From positions 829,746 through 893,745 of the forward strand of contig NZ_WMEF01000001.1 in NCBI RefSeq assembly GCF_009724685.1: a stretch of 64,000 bases of DNA. The letters are read 5' to 3'. The translations under genes and the position numbers were made by a program. Below are positions 1-8,509 of the stretch, one piece after another (within the stretch, counting starts at the first letter, position 1; each line of letters starts with the position of its first letter). Under the pieces are notes generated by a model. That model saw only the letters and a list, made by a program, of their open reading frames with translations, was not told where the DNA came from and made no database searches. The DNA is from Lysinibacillus cavernae. GTDB taxonomy: Bacteria > Bacillota > Bacilli > Bacillales_A > Planococcaceae.

Positions 1-82
1 TATGGGAACAGCAGAAATATTACTAAAAGGCCTGCAAGAGGGCTTTGTGGATTGGAGACTGATACAAGAAAGACGTAATTAA
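1..82 (+). CDS. mgsA: Methylglyoxal synthase, C-terminal end (partial)
   Basis: Only the last 26 residues are in the window. They begin with the MGTAEILL motif that is conserved near the C-terminus of MgsA and end at TAA 80-82. MgsA converts dihydroxyacetone phosphate to methylglyoxal in the cytoplasm. The gene lies 33 bp before bshA and probably shares its transcript. In B. subtilis bshB1 lies between these two genes; here nothing does. The short length limits certainty, but motif and position agree. Confidence 0.75.
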   Translation, partial: MGTAEILLKGLQEGFVDWRLIQERRN

Positions 83-115
83 TAAAAGACGTGATTTAGA
101 AAGGATGATCATCGA

Positions 116-1261
116 ATGAAAAAGCTAAAAATCGGCATTACCTGTTATCCAACAGTTGGAGGCTCTGGTGTAATTGCAACAGAATTAGGCAAAATGCTTG
201 CAGAAAGAGGGCATGAAATTCATTTCATCACCTCAAGCGTACCATTTCGATTGAATAAAATTTATCCAACCGTCTTTTTCCATGAAGTCGAAGTTAATAA
301 TTATTCAGTGTTTCAATATTCTCCATACGATATTGCATTAGCGAGTAAAATGGCAGACGTCATAAAGGATGAAGAGTTGGATGTGTTGCATGTGCATTAT
401 GCCATTCCACATGCAGTATGTGCGGTATTAGCACGTGAAATGAGTGGGCGGAATATCGGCATCGTCACAACACTTCATGGCACAGATATATCGGTGCTTG
501 GGCAGGATTCTACGCTTTCACAGGCCATTAAGTATGGAATTGATAAATCTGATATTGTGACAACCGTGTCACAGGCTTTAAAAGAACAAACCTATGAATT
601 GATCGATACAGTAAAACCAATTGAAACGATTTATAACTTTGTGGATGAACGTGAATACTTCCCTCGAAATTCAGGGAATTTAAAAGCGCAATTTGGTATT
701 CAAGAAGATGAAAAAGTCCTCATTCATGTTTCTAACTTCCGTAAAATTAAAAATCTTCCCCATATTGTCGACGCTTTTATGAAAATTCGTGCCAACATGA
801 AAGTAAAGCTCTTATTAGTAGGAGATGGCCCAGAAAAGCACCGAGTAATGGACCAAGTAAAGGAAAGTCCATATATGAAGGATGTTTTATTTTTAGGGAA
901 ACAAGAAAACTTGGCTGAATTGTATGCAATTAGCGACCTGAAATTGTTACTTTCTCAACAGGAATCGTTTGGACTGGTTTTATTAGAGGCGATGGCTTGT
1001 GGCGTACCTTGTATTGGCTCAAACGTAGGTGGTATCCCTGAAGTCATTGAACATGGCGTAGATGGCTATATTGTGGAATTAGGGGATACAGACGCAGTTG
1101 CAGCGTATGCGACTCATTTATTGCAAGATGAAGAACAATTATTGCGTTTCAGAGAAGCGGCAATCCGTGCAGTAAGTGAAAAATTCCACTCATCAAAAAT
1201 TGTTGAACAATATGAAAATCTGTATGCGAAGGTTGCGGAAAGAAATCATGCAAAACAATAA
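116..1261 (+). CDS. bshA: N-acetyl-alpha-D-glucosaminyl L-malate synthase BshA
   Basis: First enzyme of bacillithiol synthesis: it transfers GlcNAc from UDP-GlcNAc to L-malate in the cytoplasm. The product of 381 residues is close to the usual BshA length of about 377. The N-terminus shows the GT4 glycine-rich loop ([15 protein letters not shown]), and the GT4 E-x7-E region reads [14 protein letters not shown] near residues 282-295. The ATG at 116 follows an AAAGGATG-type ribosome binding site. The 3' end overlaps the cca start by 14 bp, indicating translational coupling. The deacetylase gene bshB1 is not adjacent, so the second step must be encoded elsewhere or done by a BshB2-type enzyme. 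Confidence 0.93.
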   Translation: MKKLKIGITCYPTVGGSGVIATELGKMLAERGHEIHFITSSVPFRLNKIYPTVFFHEVEVNNYSVFQYSPYDIALASKMADVIKDEELDVLHVHYAIPHAVCAVLAREMSGRNIGIVTTLHGTDISVLGQDSTLSQAIKYGIDKSDIVTTVSQALKEQTYELIDTVKPIETIYNFVDEREYFPRNSGNLKAQFGIQEDEKVLIHVSNFRKIKNLPHIVDAFMKIRANMKVKLLLVGDGPEKHRVMDQVKESPYMKDVLFLGKQENLAELYAISDLKLLLSQQESFGLVLLEAMACGVPCIGSNVGGIPEVIEHGVDGYIVELGDTDAVAAYATHLLQDEEQLLRFREAAIRAVSEKFHSSKIVEQYENLYAKVAERNHAKQ

Positions 1262-2426
1262 AGAATGGCAGGCAGCCTATTCAGTAATTGAACAACTAGA
1301 ACAGGCAGGCTTTGAGGCGGTTATTGTGGGTGGAGCTGTAAGAGATGCCTTACTTGATCGTCCTGCCCATGATGTAGATGTCGCTACAAACGCTACGCCC
1401 GAAGAAGTAAAATCTATTTTTCAACGGACAATAGATATTGGGATTCAGCATGGGACGGTACTTGTTATCGTACCCACTGGACCTGTTGAAGTGACAACCT
1501 ATCGTACAGATGGGGAATATATAGATCATCGTAGACCTGAAAAAGTACAGTTTGTCCGTTCCCTACAAGAAGATTTACAACGTAGGGATTTTACCATGAA
1601 TGCCATCGCAATGCGTCGTGATGGCTCATTTGTGGATTATTACGGTGGGGGCCAAGATATTGAAATGCGCGTTATTCGAGCTGTAGGAAATGCCCAAGAA
1701 CGCTTTACTGAAGATGCTTTACGTATGCTGCGAGCGATACGCTTTTCAGCACAGCTTGATTTTACAATAGAAGCGACTACACTCACTGCGATAAAAAATA
1801 AAGCGGCTGATATAGCTTTTATTGCAAGAGAACGTATTAAAGCAGAGCTCGATAAGCTATGGGTAGGAAATGCTGTTTTTGGTGGTATACAAAAATTAGA
1901 GGAAAGTGGTTTGACAGCCAATCTAACAGGTGATTTTCATGCTGAGCAATGGCGTGGCTTTCATACACAGGACAAGCTCTTAGGCTGGGCATATTTTGCC
2001 TTACTGCAAGGAGCAAATTGGCGTGAAGTACTTCGAGAATATAGACTGTCCAATAAAGAAATGGCGTTTGTCCAATCGGTTTTGAGCGCATATGAAGCGT
2101 TAAAAGAGGGATGGACAAACACCCATTATTTTATGTACACAACACAGGAGCTAGAGGCTGCACTGTATTTTGCGAAGCTGCTTCAACTGGACGCTCAGTT
2201 CCCACAGCAACCTATTCAAGAATTACAAGCAAAGCTACCGATTAAACATAAGCAAGAACTAGTGGTGAATGGGGCAGATCTATTAAAATGGTCTGGTAAA
2301 AAAGGTGGACCATGGGTAAAAGCTACATTGGAGGACATGCTTACGGCCATTCTTCATTACGAACTTCAAAATGACCGACAACAGATTAGGAACTGGCTAG
2401 AACAGCACTATTCCCATGAAGGATAA
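1248..2426 (+). CDS. cca: CCA tRNA nucleotidyltransferase
   Basis: Adds or repairs the 3' CCA end of tRNAs. The reading frame is open from 1176, but the ATG at 1248 is preferred: it has GGAAAG just upstream and gives 392 residues, near the 397 of the B. subtilis enzyme. Class II nucleotidyltransferase motifs are visible: GGAVRD at residues 28-33, the metal-binding DVD at 42-44, and RRDFTMNA near residue 113. An [16 protein letters not shown] helix marks the RNA-binding neck. The gene overlaps bshA by 14 bp and is followed by a terminator, so it ends the mgsA-bshA-cca transcript. Confidence 0.93.
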   Translation: MQNNKEWQAAYSVIEQLEQAGFEAVIVGGAVRDALLDRPAHDVDVATNATPEEVKSIFQRTIDIGIQHGTVLVIVPTGPVEVTTYRTDGEYIDHRRPEKVQFVRSLQEDLQRRDFTMNAIAMRRDGSFVDYYGGGQDIEMRVIRAVGNAQERFTEDALRMLRAIRFSAQLDFTIEATTLTAIKNKAADIAFIARERIKAELDKLWVGNAVFGGIQKLEESGLTANLTGDFHAEQWRGFHTQDKLLGWAYFALLQGANWREVLREYRLSNKEMAFVQSVLSAYEALKEGWTNTHYFMYTTQELEAALYFAKLLQLDAQFPQQPIQELQAKLPIKHKQELVVNGADLLKWSGKKGGPWVKATLEDMLTAILHYELQNDRQQIRNWLEQHYSHEG

Positions 2427-2460
2427 TCTTACTTTTAGCCAAATACATCTTCATACAACA

Positions 2461-2491
2461 AGCCGTCTCTAAAAATGTGGGACGGCTTTTA
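2461..2491 (+). terminator. Rho-independent terminator after cca
   Basis: Stem AGCCGTC (2461-2467) pairs with GACGGCT (2481-2487) and is followed by TTTT. It lies 35 bp after the cca stop. Confidence 0.8.
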
Positions 2492-2514
2492 TCTTGATTT
2501 TAGCAACTGATTTT

Positions 2515-2544
2515 GTGCCGAAAGCGAAGCGTCAGGTACAGGCG
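2515..2544 (+). repeat. Short interspersed repeat, copy 1
   Basis: This 30-bp stretch matches the reverse complement of 34959-34988 at 26 of 30 positions, and 2520-2535 is identical to 26209-26224. The rest of the 360-bp cca-birA gap holds the cca terminator and no convincing gene. The 66-codon minus-strand frame at 2500-2700 is not supported by a ribosome binding site or a recognisable protein. Confidence 0.55.
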
Positions 2545-2786
2545 ATTCCCTCCACTATAAGAGGAAGGTGAATGCTTGTTTTGCCTTTTTCTTTGGGAAT
2601 CAAACGCCTCTGAATAGAGAAACACCATCAAAAAGTGCCATGTCCTTTGACAATGACGCCGAGGAATAATTGATTGTATGACTGCGTTTAAATTCACCAT
2701 CTCTGGTGGTTATTTCGTATAATTTACAGTATGATAAAGACGATATAGGTTACATAAAAAATAGCTGAGTATACTAAAGGATTGAT

Positions 2787-3776
2787 GTGAACATGACAAT
2801 TTCCATGAAGGATGAAATTTTAAAAAGAATACTGGCTGCTGATGGTGAAGCAGTTTCGGGTCAAGAATTAGCAGATTCTCTTGGTGTCTCAAGGACGGCA
2901 GTGTGGAAACATATGCAGACGCTACAGGAGGAAGGGTATACTTTTGAAACGATAAAGAAAAAAGGCTATGTCTTGACAGGTGTGCCAAATAGCTTAAGCC
3001 CAGCACAGATTGAGCTTTTTTTAAAAACAGAGCATTTTGGACGTCAAATTCATTATTACGATATTGTAGATTCTACACAAACAATTGCCCATAAGCTTGC
3101 GCAGGAGGGAGCACCACACGGTACAATTATTATTGGTGAGGAGCAAACGGCAGGTCGTGGTCGAATGGCTCGTCCTTGGGAATCTGCACATGGTACAGGG
3201 ATTTGGATGACCATTATTGTACGACCTGATGTCACACCCCAGCAGGCATCATCCTATACACTTGTCGTGGCAGTAGCAGTCACGATGGCCATCAAAACAT
3301 TATATCAACATGTAGAACCAGCCATTAAGTGGCCCAATGATTTGCTGATTAATGGCAAAAAATGTACAGGCATTTTAACGGAAATGCAGGCAGAGGCTGA
3401 TCTTGTTCAAGCTTTACTTGTTGGGATAGGGATAAATGCTAACCAAGTAGTTGCCGATTTCTCACCTGATATTGCTGATATTGCCACTTCACTGCGATTA
3501 GAAGCAGGAGAAGAAATCAATCGTGCAGCATTGGTGGCATCTATTTTACACTATTTAGAACAATTTACAGAGTTATATGTAGAAGAGGGATTCGCAACCA
3601 TAAAAACGCTGTGGCAGCAATTGTCCTGTACAATAGGCCAACGTATTGAGGTAACGACAATTCGTGAGCGCTTTGAAGGCATTGCTAGTGGGATTACAGA
3701 TGATGGGGTCCTCCAGCTGACTCAGGACGATGGGACGATTCGAACAATCTATGCAGGTGACATTAAAATATTATAA
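2787..3776 (+). CDS. birA: Biotin-[acetyl-CoA-carboxylase] ligase / biotin operon repressor BirA
   Basis: Activates biotin to biotinyl-AMP and attaches it to carboxylase carrier proteins; the N-terminal helix-turn-helix lets it act as a biotin repressor. The 329 residues match the long, regulatory type. A winged helix spans about residues 10-65 (ELADSLGVSRTAVWKHM), the biotinyl-AMP loop GRGR lies at 123-126, and KWPNDLLING follows near 181, then the C-terminal SH3-like domain. The chosen start is GTG 2787, six bases after AAAGG; ATG 2793 or 2805 are alternatives. It has its own promoter space and terminator here, unlike the close coupling to cca in B. subtilis. Confidence 0.93.
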   Translation: MNMTISMKDEILKRILAADGEAVSGQELADSLGVSRTAVWKHMQTLQEEGYTFETIKKKGYVLTGVPNSLSPAQIELFLKTEHFGRQIHYYDIVDSTQTIAHKLAQEGAPHGTIIIGEEQTAGRGRMARPWESAHGTGIWMTIIVRPDVTPQQASSYTLVVAVAVTMAIKTLYQHVEPAIKWPNDLLINGKKCTGILTEMQAEADLVQALLVGIGINANQVVADFSPDIADIATSLRLEAGEEINRAALVASILHYLEQFTELYVEEGFATIKTLWQQLSCTIGQRIEVTTIRERFEGIASGITDDGVLQLTQDDGTIRTIYAGDIKIL

Positions 3777-3777
3777 A

Positions 3778-3815
3778 AAGAAGCTGCAAGGAAAGAAAAA
3801 TCTTGCAGCTTCTTT
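3778..3815. terminator. Bidirectional terminator between birA and the DUF4097 gene
   Basis: A perfect 13-bp stem AAGAAGCTGCAAG (3778-3790) pairs with 3802-3814. T-rich sequence follows on the plus strand and A-rich sequence flanks the other side. It separates convergent genes and can serve both. Confidence 0.85.
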
Positions 3816-3824
3816 AAATTAGCT

Positions 3825-4661
3825 TTATTTTAGTGACACGTTTAAATCACCATGTGACAAGGAAACATTTAACTGGTTGTTTTCTTTGTTTAATTGCGTA
3901 ACGGTACCACTTTGTTCTTCATCATTAATGGTTACATCACCAAAACTTGTTTGTAAGTCATAGCCTAGATCACTTTGTTTGTTTTGTAAGTGCAGTGTCG
4001 TATCGCCAAAGCTTGACGTAATGGTTGATTGACCATTTAATGTTCCATCTATATTGATATCACCATGCTCACTTTCAATGTTGACGCCGTTACTAGCGTA
4101 TTGTTGAAGCGTTAAATCACCAAAAGACTGAGCAATCTCTGTACCCTCACCTGTCGTGTTAGTGAAGGTAATATCCCCGTAATCTTGCATCAGTTCAAGC
4201 TGTTGATAATGTAGCCCATGAATGGTTGTATCTCCAAAGTTACTGTCTATCACAACCGAATCTATTTTTGTTTCTTTTGGGATATAGAGCTTAATAGAGG
4301 GAGAAGAAAAATTACTAAAGCCAAATTGAAAACCATCTTTTTTCTTCGCCTTTGTTTCAATGGTTAAAATGCCATTGTCAATATGATAGGTTACGTCTTG
4401 CTGCTCAAAGACCTCTGTCTCTAATTTATAGTCGTTATCACTTACAACAATTTCAATATCGCCATAATCATTCACTATATTAATATTTGAAAACTCTTCT
4501 AACGCATGAGACTGACTAACTAATTTAGTATTACTTGGCACGTGAAGACCATCATCATCTTTAAGAATAAGCCAGCGCCCACCTGAAAAATAGCCGACTA
4601 ATGCAAGTAAAATACCTAATGCAACCATCGTCATAGCAATGAGGGTATTTTTTGACGTCAT
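3825..4661 (-). CDS. DUF4097 (LiaG-like) membrane-anchored beta-solenoid protein
   Basis: This 278-residue protein has one N-terminal membrane anchor (about residues 8-27) and a long outer part. The outer part is made of eight spaced [F/Y/H]GD-x-hydrophobic repeats about 20 residues apart, such as NDYGDIEI, SFGDTTL and SHGDLNV. That pattern is typical of the DUF4097 adhesin-like beta-helix family found with envelope stress systems such as lia and with PadR/HAAS genes. It is the last gene of a padR-DUF1700-DUF4097 operon, one base from its upstream neighbour. The molecular function is unknown; a role in sensing or buffering envelope stress is inferred from context. Confidence 0.8.
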   Translation of the reverse strand: MTSKNTLIAMTMVALGILLALVGYFSGGRWLILKDDDGLHVPSNTKLVSQSHALEEFSNINIVNDYGDIEIVVSDNDYKLETEVFEQQDVTYHIDNGILTIETKAKKKDGFQFGFSNFSSPSIKLYIPKETKIDSVVIDSNFGDTTIHGLHYQQLELMQDYGDITFTNTTGEGTEIAQSFGDLTLQQYASNGVNIESEHGDINIDGTLNGQSTITSSFGDTTLHLQNKQSDLGYDLQTSFGDVTINDEEQSGTVTQLNKENNQLNVSLSHGDLNVSLK

Positions 4662-4662
4662 T

Positions 4663-5265
4663 TTAGAAGCCCCCTTTCCGTTTTTTCGTTATTTTGTGAA
4701 ATAGTCTTCCTAATGTTTCAACAGAGACAAGGACGATTTTCTTAATAATGCGAGCGACAATTGGAAAAAGGAAAACACCTAAGCCCGTAACAATCAAACC
4801 TACACCCATAAAGAGAAGGGCAGTCGGCCAATGCTCTGTTAAGATGAAGAATCCTGCAATAAGGACAGCAACGCCACCAGCAAAAATACTAATAACTGTA
4901 GCTCCAATTGCAAAAATAAAGCTGATAATGACTGCGCCGAATGAAAAAATAAGTGCAATCGCTGTTGCAAGTAATGGCAATGAAAGTGGTGCAGACAGTA
5001 TAGCTAGAATAATTAGCCAAAGGGTTGTCATATTCTTTTTTGTCGATCTTGCTGAAGCAGTTTCTAAATCCTTTAAAGCGAAATCAGCTAGTATTTGTGA
5101 GGCGACATGTGAGGGGGAGCCTAGTTGTGAAATAACCTGTTGTACATTCTCCTCTCCTGCTTCCTCAAAGTATTCTTCATAATAAGCAAGCGCAGCGTCT
5201 AACTCATGCGCAGGAAGCCGACGTAATTTTCCTCGTAGCTGTTTCAAATAGCTTGCTCTATCCAT
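4663..5265 (-). CDS. DUF1700 / HAAS-domain membrane protein
   Basis: This 200-residue protein has an N-terminal HAAS (DUF1700) helical domain at residues 1-75, with the typical YLKQLRGKLRRLPAHE start, a YYEEYFEEAGEE centre and an LGSPSHVASQI turn. It is followed by three or four membrane segments and a basic cytoplasmic tail (KKIVLVSVETLGRLFHKITKKRKGGF region). HAAS proteins are commonly encoded beside PadR regulators and DUF4097 proteins, exactly as here. The start overlaps the end of padR by 8 bp, which implies translational coupling. Substrate and activity are not known for the family. Confidence 0.85.
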   Translation of the reverse strand: MDRASYLKQLRGKLRRLPAHELDAALAYYEEYFEEAGEENVQQVISQLGSPSHVASQILADFALKDLETASARSTKKNMTTLWLIILAILSAPLSLPLLATAIALIFSFGAVIISFIFAIGATVISIFAGGVAVLIAGFFILTEHWPTALLFMGVGLIVTGLGVFLFPIVARIIKKIVLVSVETLGRLFHKITKKRKGGF

Positions 5266-5578
5266 CTAAATTCCCTCCTAAAAGTACACAGTCAACCTTT
5301 TCTTTATACACTTGCCATTCTTTTAATAGCTCTAATAAGCGTATACGTCCTTGTTCTGTAATTTGATAATAGCGCCTATTTCTGCCTTGATAGGGCTGAT
5401 CGTAGGTTGTTAAGTAATGCGCTTTTTGTAAGCGGCGTAATACGGGGTACAGTGTAGATTCCGAAATCTCCATGACCGATTGTACTTGCTGCGTTAAGGA
5501 ATAACCGTAAGCGTCCTCTTTGTCAACGATGGCCAGTACACAAGCGTCAAGTAAAGCTGAACCAAGCTGAAATGTCAT
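5258..5578 (-). CDS. PadR family transcriptional regulator
   Basis: This 106-residue winged-helix repressor belongs to the short PadR type. It shows the family pattern LDACVLAIVDKEDAYGYSLTQQV, the SESTLYPVLRRLQKAHYL recognition region and the RRYYQITEQGR wing. It heads the padR-DUF1700-DUF4097 operon and overlaps the next gene by 8 bp. A strong sigma-A promoter lies upstream with dyad sequence between it and the start codon, so autoregulation is likely. The ligand or stress signal cannot be read from the sequence. Confidence 0.88.
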   Translation of the reverse strand: MTFQLGSALLDACVLAIVDKEDAYGYSLTQQVQSVMEISESTLYPVLRRLQKAHYLTTYDQPYQGRNRRYYQITEQGRIRLLELLKEWQVYKEKVDCVLLGGNLDG

Positions 5579-5592
5579 CTTTTCACCTCACA

Positions 5593-5607
5593 TGTAATAC
5601 CTATACA
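5593..5607. promoter_or_regulatory. Candidate PadR operator dyad
   Basis: TGTA-N7-TACA inverted repeat in the 5' leader of padR, 14 bp before its start codon. PadR-type repressors commonly bind ATGT/ACAT dyads. The assignment to this PadR is inference. Confidence 0.4.
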
Positions 5608-5641
5608 TCAGTTTATATTATATGCCGTATAGTATAGGGAT

Positions 5642-5670
5642 AGTATATGACGTATAACATTGATTGTCAA
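5642..5670 (-). promoter_or_regulatory. Sigma-A promoter of the padR operon
   Basis: On the minus strand a perfect -35 TTGACA (plus 5665-5670) is followed after exactly 17 bases by TATACT (plus 5642-5647). A second TATACTAT copy follows about 10 bases later, so the core promoter is embedded in repeated TATACTAT sequence. Confidence 0.8.
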
Positions 5671-5935
5671 TTTTTTCTTGATTCAGCAAAATTTCTATGA
5701 ATTGAAAGCATAGTGGAAGATACAGAATAATTCCTCCTTTGCAGATGCTTGTTTTGATTTTTTTTAGTGGGCGTTCAAACATCTACTGAATTAATATAAG
5801 GCCACTGCCGATGCGCCAGCTGCAATGACGCAGAACTAAAATTGATTAAAGATAAATTTTTCCAATAATGTTGGCGAAGATATTGTAAGAAAATAATATT
5901 TGAAGATTAATAGGAGAATCTGTTATAGTATGTGC

Positions 5936-6107
5936 AGAAGGGCAGTATCCATTGTGAACGGCACCTTCAAAAGCGCAAGATCCCATACTAACAAATATCT
6001 GCCTTGATCTTTTAAGACAGGGACGGAAGAAAACAATACGTTCAAACATAGCTTTTACGTTTGCAAGCTATGGTCTCTTGTCGAGAACTTTTAACAAGAG
6101 GTTTTTT
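5936..6107 (+). ncRNA. Candidate structured RNA or leader upstream of panB
   Basis: A promoter-like TTGAAG (5900-5905), 18 bases, then TATAGT (5924-5929) would start an RNA near 5936. The transcript would end at the U-tracted hairpin 6075-6107, giving roughly 170 nt. Within it an 8-bp hairpin CATAGCTT/AAGCTATG (6047-6054 with 6065-6072) sits directly before the terminator. No known riboswitch, T-box or 6S signature was recognised. It may be a stand-alone small RNA or an attenuated panBCD leader. The rest of the 616-bp gap to panB holds only the padR promoter and operator. Confidence 0.3.
6075..6107 (+). terminator. Terminator-like hairpin 1 before panB
   Basis: CTCTTGT (6075-6081) pairs with ACAAGAG (6094-6100), followed by GTTTTTT. 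Confidence 0.65.
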
Positions 6108-6125
6108 ATCAATGAACGAAACACT

Positions 6126-6164
6126 ACCCTTCTGTCTATTTTCGGTACAGAAGGGTTTTTCTGT
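6126..6164 (+). terminator. Terminator-like hairpin 2 before panB
   Basis: Perfect 10-bp stem ACCCTTCTGT (6126-6135) with ACAGAAGGGT (6147-6156), followed by TTTTCTGTTTT. It ends 31 bp before the panB start, in a position suited to attenuation or to insulating panB from upstream RNA. Confidence 0.7.
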
Positions 6165-6194
6165 TTTCTTCCCTTAAAAAAGGAGGACTACAAA

Positions 6195-7031
6195 ATGAAA
6201 ACAACTACAGATTTTTTAAAGATGAAAGCAGCAGGCGAGAAAATTGTGATGGTTACGGCATATGATTATCCAGCTGCTAAATTCGCTGAGGACGCTGATG
6301 TTGATATGATACTAGTCGGTGATTCACTTGGAATGGTCGTACTTGGTTATGATTCTACAATGCCAGTGACTGTAGCGGATATGGTTCATCATGCAAAAGC
6401 GGTGCGACGTGGGGCCAAAAATACGTTTATTGTTGTTGATATGCCATTCGGTTCGTATCATGGCGATGTCAATGAAACATTAAAAACAGCCGTTACTATG
6501 ATGCAAGAAACAGGTGCCGATGCCCTAAAGGTGGAGGGAGCAGGAGATATCATTCCTGTTATTCGTAAATTAACGTCGGCTGGTATTCCAGTGGTTGCTC
6601 ATTTAGGCTTACTGCCACAATCAGCAGGTGTGCTTGGTGGTTACAAGGTACAGGGGAAAACGGCTGAGCAGGCTGCCACACTTATTGAGGATGCAAAACA
6701 ATGTGAAGAGGCTGGTGCTTGTGCAGTTGTGTTAGAATGTATCCCACATCAGCTGACAGAGATTGTTTCAACCAGTCTTGTGATTCCAACGATAGGCATA
6801 GGAGCAGGTGTAGAAGCGGATGGACAAGTGTTGGTGTATCATGACATGTTAAGCTACGGCTCGCACCATGTGCCAAAGTTTGTTCAACAATTTGCTGACA
6901 TGGGAAAAGAAGTAAGGACAGGCATGGTTCGCTACGTTGAAGCGGTGAAAGCAGGTACTTTCCCTGCACCAATACATTTCTTCACGATGAAAGAGGAAGC
7001 GTTAGATCAGCTATACGGGGGTGTCAAATGA
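6195..7031 (+). CDS. panB: 3-methyl-2-oxobutanoate hydroxymethyltransferase (ketopantoate hydroxymethyltransferase)
   Basis: First dedicated step of pantothenate synthesis: adds a hydroxymethyl group from methylene-THF to alpha-ketoisovalerate. The frame is open from 6078, but ATG 6195 follows a perfect AGGAGG at 6181-6186 and gives 278 residues, matching 277 in B. subtilis. Family motifs visible are [28 protein letters not shown], the DALKVEGAG segment and the catalytic glutamate in LECIP. panC begins inside the stop (ATGA overlap) and panD one base after panC, so panBCD is one translationally coupled operon. Two terminator-like hairpins precede the start. Confidence 0.95.
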   Translation: MKTTTDFLKMKAAGEKIVMVTAYDYPAAKFAEDADVDMILVGDSLGMVVLGYDSTMPVTVADMVHHAKAVRRGAKNTFIVVDMPFGSYHGDVNETLKTAVTMMQETGADALKVEGAGDIIPVIRKLTSAGIPVVAHLGLLPQSAGVLGGYKVQGKTAEQAATLIEDAKQCEEAGACAVVLECIPHQLTEIVSTSLVIPTIGIGAGVEADGQVLVYHDMLSYGSHHVPKFVQQFADMGKEVRTGMVRYVEAVKAGTFPAPIHFFTMKEEALDQLYGGVK

Positions 7032-7885
7032 TGAAAGTTGTAACGACTATACAAGCATTAACTGCAGAAATTCAGGCAGCTAAGCAAGGACAAAAAACAA
7101 TTGGGCTTGTTCCGACGATGGGCTATTTACATGAAGGCCATTTAACATTGGCGCAAACAGCTCGTGCAGAAAATGATGTCGTTGTGATGAGCATATTCGT
7201 TAACCCAACACAATTTGGCCCAAATGAAGATTTAGAAAGCTATCCTCGTGATTTACCTAGAGATATAGCCTTGGCAGAGTCTGTCGGTGTAGATATTGTG
7301 TTTGCACCAAGTGTGGAAGAAATGTATCCCCAAGATGGCGGAATTCGTATCCATGCGGGTGAACAAGCAACGATTCTTTGTGGAGCGAGCCGCCCTGGTC
7401 ATTTTGATGGTGTTTTACAGGTTGTCTCTAAATTATTCAATTTAACACTGCCAACACGGGCTTATTTCGGTCAAAAAGATGCACAGCAAGTTGCGATTAT
7501 TGCTACGATGGTACGTGATTTTAATTTCCCTTTAGAAATGCGCGTTGTACCAATTGTGCGCGAGGAGGACGGTTTAGCGAAATCTTCTCGTAATGTCTAT
7601 TTAAGTGAGTCAGAGCGACAAGAGGCACCTGCGATCAATGAGGCATTACAATTGGCACGCGATAGCTTTTTAGCGAACGGTGATGTGGATAGCGCACTTG
7701 CAAAAGCAAAAGCTCATATTCATGCTCGAACACATGGCCGTATTGATTATATTGAATTATTAGCATACCCTGATTTAACACCAGTGACAGCTGCAACACA
7801 GCAAGCCCTGTTGGCAGCAGCCGTCTATATAGGTAAAACACGCTTAATCGACAATTGTATTTTTACTGTGAAAGAGGGACTATAA
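7028..7885 (+). CDS. panC: Pantothenate synthetase (pantoate-beta-alanine ligase)
   Basis: Condenses pantoate with beta-alanine using ATP. The 285 residues are normal length. The nucleotidyltransferase HxGH signature is at residues 35-38 (HEGH) after the GLVPTMG start. A KMSKS-like [11 protein letters not shown] loop and the FGQKDAQQ motif are present. Start ATG 7028 overlaps the panB stop; ATG 7031 is an alternative. Its substrate beta-alanine can come from panD next door, and also in principle from the pyrimidine catabolic cluster further along in this window. Confidence 0.95.
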   Translation: MMKVVTTIQALTAEIQAAKQGQKTIGLVPTMGYLHEGHLTLAQTARAENDVVVMSIFVNPTQFGPNEDLESYPRDLPRDIALAESVGVDIVFAPSVEEMYPQDGGIRIHAGEQATILCGASRPGHFDGVLQVVSKLFNLTLPTRAYFGQKDAQQVAIIATMVRDFNFPLEMRVVPIVREEDGLAKSSRNVYLSESERQEAPAINEALQLARDSFLANGDVDSALAKAKAHIHARTHGRIDYIELLAYPDLTPVTAATQQALLAAAVYIGKTRLIDNCIFTVKEGL

Positions 7886-7886
7886 C

Positions 7887-8270
7887 ATGTTACGTATGAT
7901 GATGAATAGTAAAATCCACCGTGCAACAGTGACACAGGCGGATCTTAATTATGTAGGGTCAATAACAATTGATGAAGATATTTTAGATGCAGTAGGTATG
8001 CTGGCAAACGAAAAAGTACATGTCGTTAATAATAATAATGGCGCTCGTTTTGAAACATATATTATTGCTGGTGAACGAGGCTCGGGAGTGATTTGTGTCA
8101 ATGGCGCAGCAGCAAGACTTGTACAACGCGGCGATATTGTGATCATTATTTCCTATGTGTATGTAGATAATCATGAGGCTAAAGATCATAAACCAACGGT
8201 AGCCATTATGGGAGAGGGCAATATGATTAAAGAAATGATCGCACACGAGCCTGAAGCGACAGTGATGTGA
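7887..8270 (+). CDS. panD: Aspartate 1-decarboxylase
   Basis: Pyruvoyl-dependent enzyme that makes beta-alanine from aspartate. The 127-residue proenzyme has the self-cleavage site Gly24-Ser25 within NYVGSITID, which becomes the pyruvoyl group. The conserved [18 protein letters not shown] and [12 protein letters not shown] segments are present. It starts one base after panC with AAAGAGGGA upstream. It is the last gene of panBCD and is followed by a strong terminator. Confidence 0.95.
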   Translation: MLRMMMNSKIHRATVTQADLNYVGSITIDEDILDAVGMLANEKVHVVNNNNGARFETYIIAGERGSGVICVNGAAARLVQRGDIVIIISYVYVDNHEAKDHKPTVAIMGEGNMIKEMIAHEPEATVM

Positions 8271-8310
8271 AAATGAGTTTTACAGCAATTGTGTAAGTTT
8301 AATAGCAGAT

Positions 8311-8347
8311 AGGAGGATGGCAAAGCAAAGCCAATCCTCCTTTTTTT
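8311..8347 (+). terminator. Terminator of panBCD
   Basis: AGGAGGATGGC at 8311-8321 pairs with GCC-A-ATCCTCCT and is followed by TTTTTTT. Confidence 0.85.
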
Positions 8348-8509
8348 ACGATTGAATTTATTATAAAAGTATCTGGTAAAATTTCGCTTTCATTACTATT
8401 AAACTATTTTTTAAAATTATAATTTTACAAATGTTCTAGTATTTTGTGTCATATTTATGTAGAATTTAGTTGTAAGTACATCAATTTACTAATGGAGGTA
8501 TCTTTTGTA

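Noticed and set aside
2500..2700. 66-codon minus-strand frame between cca and birA
   Set aside because: Overlaps interspersed repeat sequence, has no start signal and no family-like features.
5846..6049. 67-codon minus-strand frame upstream of panB
   Set aside because: No ribosome site or recognisable protein; it lies antisense to the candidate structured leader.
5936..6107. 6S RNA, T-box or known riboswitch
   Set aside because: Size would suit 6S RNA, but I could not match conserved sequence or the central bubble; no T-box or other conserved core was seen.
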